From DASUAS01 sp963809795 (GTDB lineage Bacteria > Actinomycetota > Acidimicrobiia > IMCC26256 > DASPTH01): DNA of 64,000 bases. Below, one piece after another: positions 10,087 to 18,234 of this stretch. The notes beneath the pieces are model-generated. The model was not told the DNA's origin, ran no database searches, and was given only the letters and a program-made list of their open reading frames with translations. Made by a program: the position numbers and the translations under genes. Each line of letters begins with the position of its first letter. The first letter of the stretch is position 1. The stretch lies in assembly GCA_963809795.1 (NCBI GenBank), contig CAWELN010000016.1, positions 1 to 64,000 on the forward strand. The letters are read 5' to 3'.

Positions 10087-11310
10087 CTAGAGCTGGACGA
10101 GCGCGCTCTCGGGGATGACGGTGGGCCACTCGGCGTCGGGCAGCGGGTGGTTGAAGCGGGGGAACTTCGGCTGCGCGGTGGCGCGGTAGCGGTCGGTCGA
10201 GTGGGTGCGGTCGGGGTCGAACTCCGGGATCACCTTGTCGCCGAACAGCTCGAGGCAGGCCAGCACCTCTTCCCGGTGCATGCCCTCGACCGGCATGCCG
10301 AACACCAGCTGGTCCATGCCGACGTCACCCCAGCGGGCGATCTGCTCGGCCACCTCGTCGGGCGTGCCGCACAGCATGTAGCCGCCCTCGACCAGGCCGT
10401 CGAGCAGCGCCTCCTCGTCGCCCGCCGCCAGGTCGCGCAGCGACAGCGGGGCGCTCGGCCAGGTGATGGCGTCCTGTGACTTCGGCATCGTGTCGTGGTA
10501 GAGGTTCACCATGCTCACGAGGTAGCCGCGGCCCTTGCGCAGCGCGATCGCACGCGCCTCCTTGCGGGTCTCGCAGCAGATCACCGAGTTCGTGATCATC
10601 ACGTTGTCGTTCTTGAACTGCCCGATGGGCTCGGTGCACTTCGCGATCCCCTCCTTGTAGGCCTCGATGCGGCCCCGGAGGTTGAAGATCGGCTCGAAGT
10701 TGAACGCGATCGCACCGATGCCGAGCTCGCCGGCGCGGTTGAACGTCGGCGGGTTGCCACAGGCGACCCAGATCGGGGGGTGACCCTTGCCGTACGGCTT
10801 GGGCAGCACGTTGTGCGGCGTCGGCACGGTGAAGTGCTCGCCCTCGTACGAGTAGTCGACCTGCTCCCACATGCGCGGGACCTCCTTCACCACCTCTTCC
10901 CACTCCGCCTTGGTGGAGTTCTTGTCGAGGATGTTGAAGCTCGCGACCTCGTGGCTCCCGGCGCCCCGACCGGTGCCCCACTCGTAGCGGTTGTTGGTGA
11001 AGTGGTCGAGCATGGCGGCACGCTCGGCGTAGCGCACCGGGTGCTCCTTGCGCGGCGAGAGGCTGTTGATCCCCGACGAGAGGTGGATGTAGTCGGTCTG
11101 CGACGCGATGTAGCCCATCACGACCTCGGGCGCCGACATGTGCGAGTACTCGGTGAGCGAGTGGTGCTCGCCCAGCCACGCGTACTTCCAGTTGTGCTTG
11201 TCGGCGAAGATCACGTACTCGGCCTCGCGGAAGAGCATCGTGTGCTCCATCTCGGTCTGGTGGGCGGCCGGGCCGGGGATGTAGCCGTTGAGGAAGATGC
11301 CGAATTCCAT
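10087..11310 (-). CDS. LLM class flavin-dependent monooxygenase
   Basis: The 407-aa product starts MEFGIFLNGYIPGP at ATG 11310, preceded by AGGAG. Bacterial-luciferase-like features include WLGEHHSLTEYSHMSAPEV (the EHH region), GTGRGAGSHE, PPIWVACGNPPTFNRAGELGIG and the closing GTPDEVAEQIARWGDVGMDQLVFG. Such enzymes use FMNH2 or F420H2 to oxygenate or reduce organic substrates. A TetR gene follows in the same direction. A strong promoter with an adjacent palindrome lies upstream, so repression by that TetR is likely. Substrate unknown. Confidence 0.85.
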   Translation of the reverse strand: MEFGIFLNGYIPGPAAHQTEMEHTMLFREAEYVIFADKHNWKYAWLGEHHSLTEYSHMSAPEVVMGYIASQTDYIHLSSGINSLSPRKEHPVRYAERAAMLDHFTNNRYEWGTGRGAGSHEVASFNILDKNSTKAEWEEVVKEVPRMWEQVDYSYEGEHFTVPTPHNVLPKPYGKGHPPIWVACGNPPTFNRAGELGIGAIAFNFEPIFNLRGRIEAYKEGIAKCTEPIGQFKNDNVMITNSVICCETRKEARAIALRKGRGYLVSMVNLYHDTMPKSQDAITWPSAPLSLRDLAAGDEEALLDGLVEGGYMLCGTPDEVAEQIARWGDVGMDQLVFGMPVEGMHREEVLACLELFGDKVIPEFDPDRTHSTDRYRATAQPKFPRFNHPLPDAEWPTVIPESALVQL

Positions 11311-11336
11311 GCTGGGACGCTCCTGGGTTCGAGGCG

Positions 11337-11376
11337 AGAACGTTCTAATGGTATCTCTTAAAACCCGGGCGGTCAA
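11337..11376 (-). promoter_or_regulatory. sigma70-type promoter with palindromic operator
   Basis: On the minus strand TTGACC (11376-11371) and TACCAT (11353-11348) are separated by exactly 17 bp. The perfect palindrome AGAACGTTCT (11346-11337) follows the -10 immediately, where a repressor would block initiation. It serves the LLM monooxygenase starting at 11310. Confidence 0.6.
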
Positions 11377-11466
11377 GGCGTCGAGCAGGGTCCCGGCAAC
11401 CCGGAGCCGCGTTCGTCCCTGGCCGCCCGGCCTCCTCATCCCGTCGTGGTCCGACAGACTGGCGTG

Positions 11467-14058
11467 ATGCGGGAAGCGATCGCCGGACGTCTGGTCGGAA
11501 CGAGGGTGCGACGGGTCGAGGACCCGCGTCTGCTCACGGGGACCGGGCGCTACGTCGACGACGTCACCGTGCCGGGCATGTTGCACGCCACGTTCGTGCG
11601 CAGTCCGACCGCGCACGCGCTCATCCGCGGCGTCGACGTCGAAGCGGCGCGCCGGCATCCCGGGGTGGTCGGTGTGTACACCGGCGCCGACATGCAGGCG
11701 CTCACCCACCCGTTCATGGGGCTGCTGCCGCTCCCGGGTCTGTACCACCCGCTGTTCTACGCGCTCGCGGTCGACCGCGTGCGGGTCGTCGGGGATCCGG
11801 TGGCGCTCGTCGTGGCCGAGTCGCGCTACGTCGCCGAGGACGCCGCGCAGCTGGTGGAGGTCGACTACGAGGAGCTGGCGCCGATCGCGACGATGGAGCA
11901 CGCGCTCGATTCCTCACGGCCGGCGATCTGGCCTGCACCGGACGGGAACGTGCTGCAGCGCGACCACCGCGACTACGGCGACGTCGACGGTGCTTTCGCC
12001 GGCGCCGACCGGGTGGTGCGGGAACGTTTCGTGCAGCACCGCTACTCGAACCAGCCGATGGAGACGCGTGGGTGCGTCGCCGAGGTCGACCGGGTCACGG
12101 GCACCGTGCAGTACCACTCGGCCACCCAGAACACCCATCTCCTCAAGTGGTCGCTCGCCGCGCTCACCGGTCGGCAACCGGTCTGGCAGTCGCTGGTGCA
12201 GATCGTGCGCCAGCGCGACCGGATGGCGGAGCTCGCGAAGCGGGCGAAGGCGCTCGGCGAGGCGAACAAGGCCGCGTCGGGGGGCAAGAGCTCGGCGCTG
12301 GAGGAGCCCATCGGCGAGGGCCTGTCCGCTCCGGTCTCGCCGGGCCGGACGATGGCGCAGACCTTCCTGCGAGAGCCGATCCGCATCGTGCACCTCACCC
12401 GCATGCTGCTGGGGCTCCTCGCGCGTGATCCGGTCACGCTGCCGCGCGTCACCGCGCAGGACGTCGGTGGTGCCTTCGGGGTGAAGGTGCTCCCGACGCG
12501 CGAGGACGTCGCCGTGCTCGCCGCCGCGGTCGATCTGGGGCGATCGGTCAAGTGGATCGAGGACCGCAACGAGCACCTGCTGATCGCGGGCCAGGCACGC
12601 GAGGAGACACTCGAGGTCGAGGCCGCGTTGCGCGACGACGGCACGCTGCTCGGCATGCGCGTGCACATGAGCATGGACCAGGGCGCGTACCCGGCGTTCC
12701 CGTTCAGCGCCGCCATGTACCCGCTCATGATCCGCACCATGATCCCGGGGCCGTACCGCCTTCCCGCGCTCGGGTTCTCGACCACGCTGACCGCATCCAA
12801 CAAGGCCACCTACGTCGCCTACCGCGGACCCTGGGCGGTGGAGACCTGGGTACGCGAGCGGCTGCTCGACATCGCCGCGCGCGAGCTGGGCATCGGTCGC
12901 GACGAGATCCGTCTCCGCAACATGATCGGCGCCGACGAGCTGCCGCGGCGGATGCTCACCGGTCCCACGCTCGACGTCCGCATGTCGGCGCGCACGACGC
13001 TCGAGCGCGCGCTCGAGGTCGCCGACCTCGAGCACTGGTCCGCGCGGCAGACGGCGGCGCGCGCCGAGGGGCGCATCCTCGGCCTCGGGTTCGCCACGTT
13101 CATCGAGGCGGCGCCGGGACCACCCGACTTCCAGGAGGCGGTGATGCCGGGGGCGGGCGGGATGATGGGGGGCGAGCCCGCGCGCGCGGTGCTCGAGGCC
13201 GACGGCACCGTGTCGGTGTACACCCAGCAGATGCCCCACGGTCAGGGTCACGAGACGACGCTGGCCCAGGTCGCGGCCGACGAGCTCGGCGTGCCGCTCG
13301 AGCAGGTCCGCGTCCGCTACGGCGACACGAGCATCACGCCGTTCGGCTTGGCCGGCACCGGTGGGAGCCGCTCGGCGCCGATGGCCGGCGGCGCGGTCAC
13401 GTACTCGGCGCGCGCGTTGCGCGAACGCATCGCCGAGCGCGCCGCCGACCTGCTCGAGGCACCGAAGGAGGATCTCGTCATCGAAGAAGGCGCCATCCAC
13501 GTGCAGGGGGTACCGGCGATCTCGGTGTCGTTCGTCGACGTCGCCGCGAACGCAGGGGGCACGCTGCGCGACGAGGCGGAGTACGACGGCGGAGAAGGCG
13601 GCTGGGCGCAGGCGACGCACGTGTGCTGGGTCGAGGTCGACCTGACGACCGGACGCGTGCACGTCGACCGATACGTCGCGGTCGAGGACTGCGGCGAGCT
13701 CATCAACCCCGCGGTGGTCGACGGGCAGATCGCGGGCGGGGTCGCGCAGGGCATCGGCGCGGTGCTCTACGAGAAGTCGGTCTACGACGAGCAGGCGCAG
13801 TTCCAGACCGGGAGCTTCATGGACTACTTGCTGCCGACGGCCATGGAGGTGCCCGACATCGAGATCCACCACGTCGAGACGCCGACCGACATCGAGATCA
13901 ACTACCGGGGCGTGGGCGAGGGCGGGATGATCGTCGCGCCGGCCGCGCTCACCAACGCGATCGAGGACGCGCTCGCGCACCTCGGCGTGCGCATCACCGA
14001 GCAGCACCTGCCGCCCACGCGCATCCTCGAGCTGGCGGGGATGATCGCCCGCCCCTGA
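11467..14058 (+). CDS. xanthine dehydrogenase family molybdenum-binding subunit (solitary, with insertion)
   Basis: The 863-aa product has the usual order for this family: N-terminal a/b hammerhead (GRLVGTRVRRVEDPRLLTGTGRYVDD), then the molybdenum-binding domain with QDVGGAFGVK (about 331-340), YRGPWAVETW, MPHGQGHETTLAQ and a catalytic-Glu-type YRGVGEGGMIVAP near residue 825. About 90 charged and hydrophobic residues (232-322, RQRDRMAELAKRAKALGEANK...) interrupt the stretch that normally links TQNTH directly to the QDVGG motif. The CO-dehydrogenase AYRCSFR motif is absent, so it is not a form I CoxL. No FAD or [2Fe-2S] subunit gene is adjacent. ATG 11467 was chosen because homologous sequence begins there. 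Substrate unknown. Confidence 0.8.
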   Translation: MREAIAGRLVGTRVRRVEDPRLLTGTGRYVDDVTVPGMLHATFVRSPTAHALIRGVDVEAARRHPGVVGVYTGADMQALTHPFMGLLPLPGLYHPLFYALAVDRVRVVGDPVALVVAESRYVAEDAAQLVEVDYEELAPIATMEHALDSSRPAIWPAPDGNVLQRDHRDYGDVDGAFAGADRVVRERFVQHRYSNQPMETRGCVAEVDRVTGTVQYHSATQNTHLLKWSLAALTGRQPVWQSLVQIVRQRDRMAELAKRAKALGEANKAASGGKSSALEEPIGEGLSAPVSPGRTMAQTFLREPIRIVHLTRMLLGLLARDPVTLPRVTAQDVGGAFGVKVLPTREDVAVLAAAVDLGRSVKWIEDRNEHLLIAGQAREETLEVEAALRDDGTLLGMRVHMSMDQGAYPAFPFSAAMYPLMIRTMIPGPYRLPALGFSTTLTASNKATYVAYRGPWAVETWVRERLLDIAARELGIGRDEIRLRNMIGADELPRRMLTGPTLDVRMSARTTLERALEVADLEHWSARQTAARAEGRILGLGFATFIEAAPGPPDFQEAVMPGAGGMMGGEPARAVLEADGTVSVYTQQMPHGQGHETTLAQVAADELGVPLEQVRVRYGDTSITPFGLAGTGGSRSAPMAGGAVTYSARALRERIAERAADLLEAPKEDLVIEEGAIHVQGVPAISVSFVDVAANAGGTLRDEAEYDGGEGGWAQATHVCWVEVDLTTGRVHVDRYVAVEDCGELINPAVVDGQIAGGVAQGIGAVLYEKSVYDEQAQFQTGSFMDYLLPTAMEVPDIEIHHVETPTDIEINYRGVGEGGMIVAPAALTNAIEDALAHLGVRITEQHLPPTRILELAGMIARP

Positions 14059-14074
14059 GCGCGGAGAGACCCAG

Positions 14075-14299
14075 GTGACGTTCGTCGAGTGGTTGGCCCG
14101 CCAGACCCGGCGCCGTGATGCGGTCGGCGACCTCGCTCGCGACGCCCGGCGGGACCCGACGTGGCCGCCGCCCGGCAAGATCAGCCGGGCCCGGCTGCGT
14201 GCGCACCTCGAGCGGCAGGACGCCATCCCCGAGGCGCTCGCCGCGCTCGACGCCGCGTGGCAGGAGTGGGACCAGCAACGGCGGGGCGCGAAGGAGTAG
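14075..14299 (+). CDS. YozE SAM-like domain small protein
   Basis: The 74-aa product starts at GTG 14075 (MTFVEWLARQTRRRDAVGDLARDARRD). The pattern F-x-x-W-L near the start, D-L-A-x-D-A in the middle and W-P..G..SRARLRAHLE resembles the YozE/SAM-like fold, a small helical domain of unknown function. It begins 17 bp after the molybdenum subunit and may be co-transcribed. The region after its stop carries the ECF41-type promoter. Confidence 0.6.
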   Translation: MTFVEWLARQTRRRDAVGDLARDARRDPTWPPPGKISRARLRAHLERQDAIPEALAALDAAWQEWDQQRRGAKE

Positions 14300-14322
14300 T
14301 CGGCGTGGCCACGCGAGGCCGA

Positions 14323-14349
14323 TGTCACATCGCCGGCACCGGCGGCGTC
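14323..14349 (+). promoter_or_regulatory. ECF41-type promoter
   Basis: TGTCACA (14323-14329), a 16-bp spacer and CGTC (14346-14349) match the TGTCACA-N16-CGTC promoter known for ECF41 sigma factors. It lies 36 bp before the oxidoreductase at 14385, and an ECF41-like sigma gene follows that oxidoreductase. Confidence 0.7.
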
Positions 14350-14384
14350 CTTCCCTGTTGCACCCCACCGGAAGGACGGAAGTG

Positions 14385-15083
14385 ATGAAGCTCGCAGTAT
14401 TCGGGGCGAACGGCCCCACCGGTCGACTGCTCACCCGGCTGGCGCTCGACGAGGACCACGACGTGGTTGCCGTCACCCGGCACCCCGACGCGTTCCCGCT
14501 CCAGCACCCCCATCTCGAGGTGGCCGCCGGCGACGTCCACGACGGCGTCGCGGTCGCCTCCGCGATCGACGGGAGCGACGCGGTGCTCTCCACGCTCGGC
14601 GTGCCGTTCGCCAAGACCCCGATCGACGTCTACTCGGACGGCGTCGCCAACATCATCGCCGGGATGCGCGCCGCCGGGATCAAGCGGATCGCGTGCGTCA
14701 GCTCCAGCGCGATCGGCCCTCATCCCGAGCCGCTGGGCGGCTTCGTGTTCGAGAAGATCATGCAGCCCTACGTCGTCAACAAGCTCGGCAAGACCCTGTA
14801 CGACGACATGCGGCGGATGGAGGTGATGCTGTCCGACAGCGACCTGGCGTGGACGATCGTCCGACCCTCGGGGTTGTTCGAGGCACCGGCGGTCTCGGCG
14901 TACTGCGTCGCGGTCGATTCCGTCCCGTACCGGTTCACCGCCCGGATCGACCTCGCCGACTGCCTGCTGCGCCAGGCCCTCGACGACACGTACTCGCGCG
15001 CCACGATCGCAGTGGCCACGCCGGACGCCAAGCCGTCGATGGTGAAGCTGATCTGGCAGGAGGGCATCCGCAAGAAGGCATGA
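14385..15083 (+). CDS. NAD(P)-binding atypical SDR / epimerase-like oxidoreductase
   Basis: The 232-aa product begins MKLAVFGANGPTGRLLTRLALDEDHDVVAVTRHPD, with the NmrA/atypical-SDR nucleotide motif GANGPTG at residues 7-13. CVSSSAIGPHPEPLGGF and WTIVRPSGLFEAP are typical of NAD(P)H-binding sugar-epimerase-like proteins. There is no YxxxK, so catalysis by the classical SDR mechanism is doubtful. ATG 14385 is preceded by GGAAGGACGG. Its own ECF41-type promoter and the sigma gene 33 bp downstream make it the probable target of that sigma factor. Proteins of this class are among the usual ECF41 partners. Confidence 0.75.
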   Translation: MKLAVFGANGPTGRLLTRLALDEDHDVVAVTRHPDAFPLQHPHLEVAAGDVHDGVAVASAIDGSDAVLSTLGVPFAKTPIDVYSDGVANIIAGMRAAGIKRIACVSSSAIGPHPEPLGGFVFEKIMQPYVVNKLGKTLYDDMRRMEVMLSDSDLAWTIVRPSGLFEAPAVSAYCVAVDSVPYRFTARIDLADCLLRQALDDTYSRATIAVATPDAKPSMVKLIWQEGIRKKA

Positions 15084-15116
15084 CCGCCGCGCTGCCGGCG
15101 TTCCGCTCCGGGCACG

Positions 15117-16025
15117 ATGGGAACCACGATGGACCGAACCGAGCACACCGCAACGGGCGCCGACGAGCCGGCGTTCATCGCGCTCTGGCAGGCGCACCGG
15201 GGCCGGATGCTCGATCTCGCCTTCCGCATGTTGCTCGACCTGCGGGACGCCGAGGACGTCGTGCAGGAAGCCTTCGATCGACTGGCCCGCGCCGACATCG
15301 GCCGCATCGACGACCCGGAGGGATGGCTGGTGGTCGTGACCAGCCGGTTGTGCCTCGACCGGCTGCGGAGCCGCCGACGGCACCCGACGAGCCCGCTCGA
15401 CGACGCCGGGGACTCCTTCGACCCGCACGCGCTCGATCCGTCGGACCGCGTCACCCTCGTCGACAACGTCACCCTGGCGATGCACGCCCTGCTCGAACGG
15501 CTGAGCCCGGCGGAACGGACGTCGTTCGTGTTGCACGACGTGTTCCAGTACTCCTTCGACGAGGTCGCGACCATCGTCGGGCGCAGCCCCGTCGCGTGCC
15601 GTCAACTGGCGAGTCGGGCGCGCAAGACGTTGCGCGCCGAGTCGGCGACGGGCCGCTTCCCCGTCGACTCCGCGCTCCAGCAGGAGCTCAGCGAGCGGTT
15701 CATCGAGGCGTGCACCGGAGGCGATCTCGAAGGGCTGCTCGCGTTGCTCGATCCGTCGGTCGACGGCACCGGCGACGTCGTCCCCGACGTGGTGGTCGGT
15801 GCGGCCGACGTCGCCCCCGGGATCTTGCGCTACCTCGGCCCACCGGCATCACCCACGCTGCTGTACCTCCCGGTCGGTGATCGGGTCGGCATCGTGGCGC
15901 TGCGCGACCGCCGCGTGCTCGCGTTGGTGCTCTTGACGATCGCGAACGGGCTCGTCGTCCACGTCGACGCCTTGGCCGGAGCCGCCCCGCGCGCGGCCGT
16001 GAGCGCGGCGCTCGGCCTCGCCTGA
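15117..16025 (+). CDS. ECF41/SigJ-like RNA polymerase sigma factor with SnoaL-like C-terminus
   Basis: The 302-aa product has sigma region 2 (FIALWQAHRGRMLDLAFRMLLDLRDAEDVVQEAF, residues 17-53) and region 4 (LSPAERTSFVLHDVFQYSFDEVATIVGRSPVACRQLASRARK, about 130-172). An extra C-terminal NTF2/SnoaL-like domain of about 110 aa follows. This architecture is that of SigJ/ECF41 factors, in which the fused domain regulates activity instead of an anti-sigma factor. The DGGGK motif of ECF41 appears diverged to DGTGD. Starts at ATG 15117 or 15129 are both possible. Confidence 0.8.
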   Translation: MGTTMDRTEHTATGADEPAFIALWQAHRGRMLDLAFRMLLDLRDAEDVVQEAFDRLARADIGRIDDPEGWLVVVTSRLCLDRLRSRRRHPTSPLDDAGDSFDPHALDPSDRVTLVDNVTLAMHALLERLSPAERTSFVLHDVFQYSFDEVATIVGRSPVACRQLASRARKTLRAESATGRFPVDSALQQELSERFIEACTGGDLEGLLALLDPSVDGTGDVVPDVVVGAADVAPGILRYLGPPASPTLLYLPVGDRVGIVALRDRRVLALVLLTIANGLVVHVDALAGAAPRAAVSAALGLA

Positions 16026-16059
16026 CCCGCTGCCGCTGTCGTCGCTCCGACGGCGTGCG

Positions 16060-16065
16060 TACGAT
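16060..16065 (+). promoter_or_regulatory. -10 element TACGAT, probable leaderless start
   Basis: TACGAT ends 6 nt before ATG 16072, and no ribosome-binding site is present, so the transcript probably begins at the start codon. Confidence 0.45.
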
Positions 16066-16071
16066 CGCTCG

Positions 16072-18219
16072 ATGACCGTCACGCAGGCACCCGGCTCGTT
16101 GGCGCGACCGGTGAGCACCGCGGACGGTGATCCCCGCCGCTGGTACATCCTCGTGGTGCTCTGCCTGGGCCTGCTCGTCGTCGGCATCGACGGCACGATC
16201 GTCAACGTCGCGCTCCCGACGCTCGTGCGGGAGATCGGTGCGTCGACCAGCCAGCTCCAGTGGATCGTCGACGCCTACACCATCGTGTTCGCCAGCTTCC
16301 TGCTCATCGCCGGGAACACCGGCGACCGGCTGGGGCGCAAGAAGTGCTTCATCTTCGGCCTGGTGGTGTTCGGCGGCGGCTCGCTGGCCTGCGCGCTCGT
16401 CCATTCGCCGTCGGCGTTGATCGCGACGCGCGCCATCCAGGGGTTCGGCGCCGCGTTCATCATGCCCGCGACCCTCTCGATCCTGGCGAACGTGTTCACC
16501 GACGCAGGTGAACGGGCACGCGCGATCGCGATCTGGGCCGGTGTCTCGGGGCTCGGCGTCGCGATCGGGCCGTTGGCCGGCGGGTTCCTGCTCGAGCACT
16601 TCTGGTGGGGCTCGATCTTCCTCGTGAACGTCCCGATCGTCATCGTCGCGATCGTGGCCGTGATCATCCTCGTGCCCGACTCGCGCGACGAGCACGCGCC
16701 ACGACTGGACGTCGCCGGCACGCTGCTCTCCACCGTCGGGCTCGTCGGGCTGCTCTACGGGATCATCGAGGGTCCGTCGGCGGGTTGGACCGACCCCAAG
16801 GTGGTCGGCGGCTTCGTGCTCGCGGTCGTGCTGCTCACCGGGTTCGTGTTCTGGGAGCGTCACACCGACCACCCGATCCTCGACATCGGGTTCTTCGCCA
16901 ACCCGCGCTTCACTGCGGCCTCGGTGGCGGTCACGCTCGTGTTCTTCGCGATGTTCGGAACGCTGTTCTTCGTGAGCCAGTACCTGCAATTCGTGCTGGG
17001 CTACAGCGCGCTGCGATCGGGCGCGGCTCTCCTGCCGGTCGCGGTGGTGCTGATGATCGCGGCGCCCCTGAGCGCCAGGCTCGTCGCCCGCATCGGTACG
17101 AAGCTCGTGGTCACGATCGGACTGCTCCTGGTCGCCGCGGCGCTGTTGCTGTTCTCGACGATCTCCGTCGACAGTGGCTACCCGCTGATCGGCGCGGTGC
17201 TGGTGATCATCGGCGTGGGCATGGGCCTGGCCATCGCTCCCGCCACGGACTCCATCATGGGGTCGCTGCCGCGGGAGAAGGCGGGCGTCGGCTCGGCGAT
17301 GAACGACACGACGCGGGAGATCGGTGGTGCACTCGGCGTGGCCATCATGGGCAGCCTGACCGCCGCCGCGTACACCAGCAACATCGTCGCGAGCCAAGGC
17401 TTCTCGGCGCTGCAGAAGGCCTCGCCGGCGGCGGCGGAGGCGGTCAAGGAGTCGGTGGGCAACGCCGCGATCGCAGCGGAGAAATTCCCGGCGTCGGTCG
17501 CGCACGCCATCACCCTCGCCGCCGACACTGCGTTCGTCGACGCACTCGGCCAGACGGTCGTGATCGCGGCGATCGTCGCCTTCCTCGGTGCCGCGGTCGC
17601 CTTCTTCTTCCTGCCCGCCCACGCGCGGGGCGACGACGCACTGGACCACCTTGCCAGCGGCGCCGCTCTCCGCCTCCTCGACGACCCCGAGGAGCGCCGC
17701 ACCTTGGCGGCGGTGGCGCTCGGATGCCTCGCCGACGCGGGGATGTCGAGCCTGACCTACAACGCCGTCGCCAGCCGGTCGGGGATCAGCACCGCGACGT
17801 TGGAGCACTACTGGACGTCCCGGGTCGACGCGGTGACCGACGCGATGCGCGAGGTCTTTGCCGAACACCCAGTGCCCGACACCGGTGATCTGCGCCGCGA
17901 CCTGGCCGCGTACCTGCACGACGTGGGTGAGGTGATCTCGACGCCGCGCGCCCGTCGAGTGCTCGGCGTGCTCGTCGCCGAGGCGGGGACGGACCCGGAC
18001 CTCGCGCACGCGCTGCGCGAGCGCGTCCTCGGCCCCCGGCGCCGCGAGCTCGCCGAGCGGCTGGAGCGCGACGACGGAAGCTTCGGATCGACCGATGCGG
18101 CGCTGGACCGGCTCTTCGGGCCGCTCTTCTACCGGGCCGTGATCATGGGCGCGCCGATCGACGACCGGTTCATCGACTCGGTGCTGTCGTCGGTGCTCGG
18201 TCCGGCGCCGGTCGCGTAG
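16072..18219 (+). CDS. DHA2-type MFS exporter fused to a C-terminal TetR-like domain
   Basis: Residues about 22-515 form a 14-helix EmrB/QacA-type drug:H+ antiporter: VVGIDGTIVNVALPTL (motif D1-like), GDRLGRKK (motif A) and GVSGLGVAIGPLAGGFL (motif C). After a linker (about 516-535) the protein continues without interruption into RRTLAAVALGCLADAG, the helix-turn-helix YNAVASRSGISTATLEHYW (about 563-582) and a TetR-like ligand domain ending at 715. The C-terminus of MFS proteins is cytoplasmic, so the HTH could reach DNA. A membrane-tethered regulator that senses its own export substrate is an inference. The frame is open throughout, with normal codon bias across the junction. Confidence 0.85.
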   Translation: MTVTQAPGSLARPVSTADGDPRRWYILVVLCLGLLVVGIDGTIVNVALPTLVREIGASTSQLQWIVDAYTIVFASFLLIAGNTGDRLGRKKCFIFGLVVFGGGSLACALVHSPSALIATRAIQGFGAAFIMPATLSILANVFTDAGERARAIAIWAGVSGLGVAIGPLAGGFLLEHFWWGSIFLVNVPIVIVAIVAVIILVPDSRDEHAPRLDVAGTLLSTVGLVGLLYGIIEGPSAGWTDPKVVGGFVLAVVLLTGFVFWERHTDHPILDIGFFANPRFTAASVAVTLVFFAMFGTLFFVSQYLQFVLGYSALRSGAALLPVAVVLMIAAPLSARLVARIGTKLVVTIGLLLVAAALLLFSTISVDSGYPLIGAVLVIIGVGMGLAIAPATDSIMGSLPREKAGVGSAMNDTTREIGGALGVAIMGSLTAAAYTSNIVASQGFSALQKASPAAAEAVKESVGNAAIAAEKFPASVAHAITLAADTAFVDALGQTVVIAAIVAFLGAAVAFFFLPAHARGDDALDHLASGAALRLLDDPEERRTLAAVALGCLADAGMSSLTYNAVASRSGISTATLEHYWTSRVDAVTDAMREVFAEHPVPDTGDLRRDLAAYLHDVGEVISTPRARRVLGVLVAEAGTDPDLAHALRERVLGPRRRELAERLERDDGSFGSTDAALDRLFGPLFYRAVIMGAPIDDRFIDSVLSSVLGPAPVA

Positions 18220-18234
18220 GCGCTCACCGACGGG

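Noticed and set aside
11467..14058. Aerobic CO dehydrogenase large subunit (CoxL)
   Set aside because: The AYRCSFR active-site motif is missing and no CoxM/CoxS genes are adjacent.
11914..14328. Minus-strand reading frame of 804 codons opposite the molybdenum subunit gene
   Set aside because: Arg/His/Asp-rich shadow of GC-rich coding DNA; the + strand has all family motifs.
15700..18009. Minus-strand reading frame of 769 codons opposite the sigma factor and MFS genes
   Set aside because: Low-complexity charged composition with no motifs; an antisense shadow.
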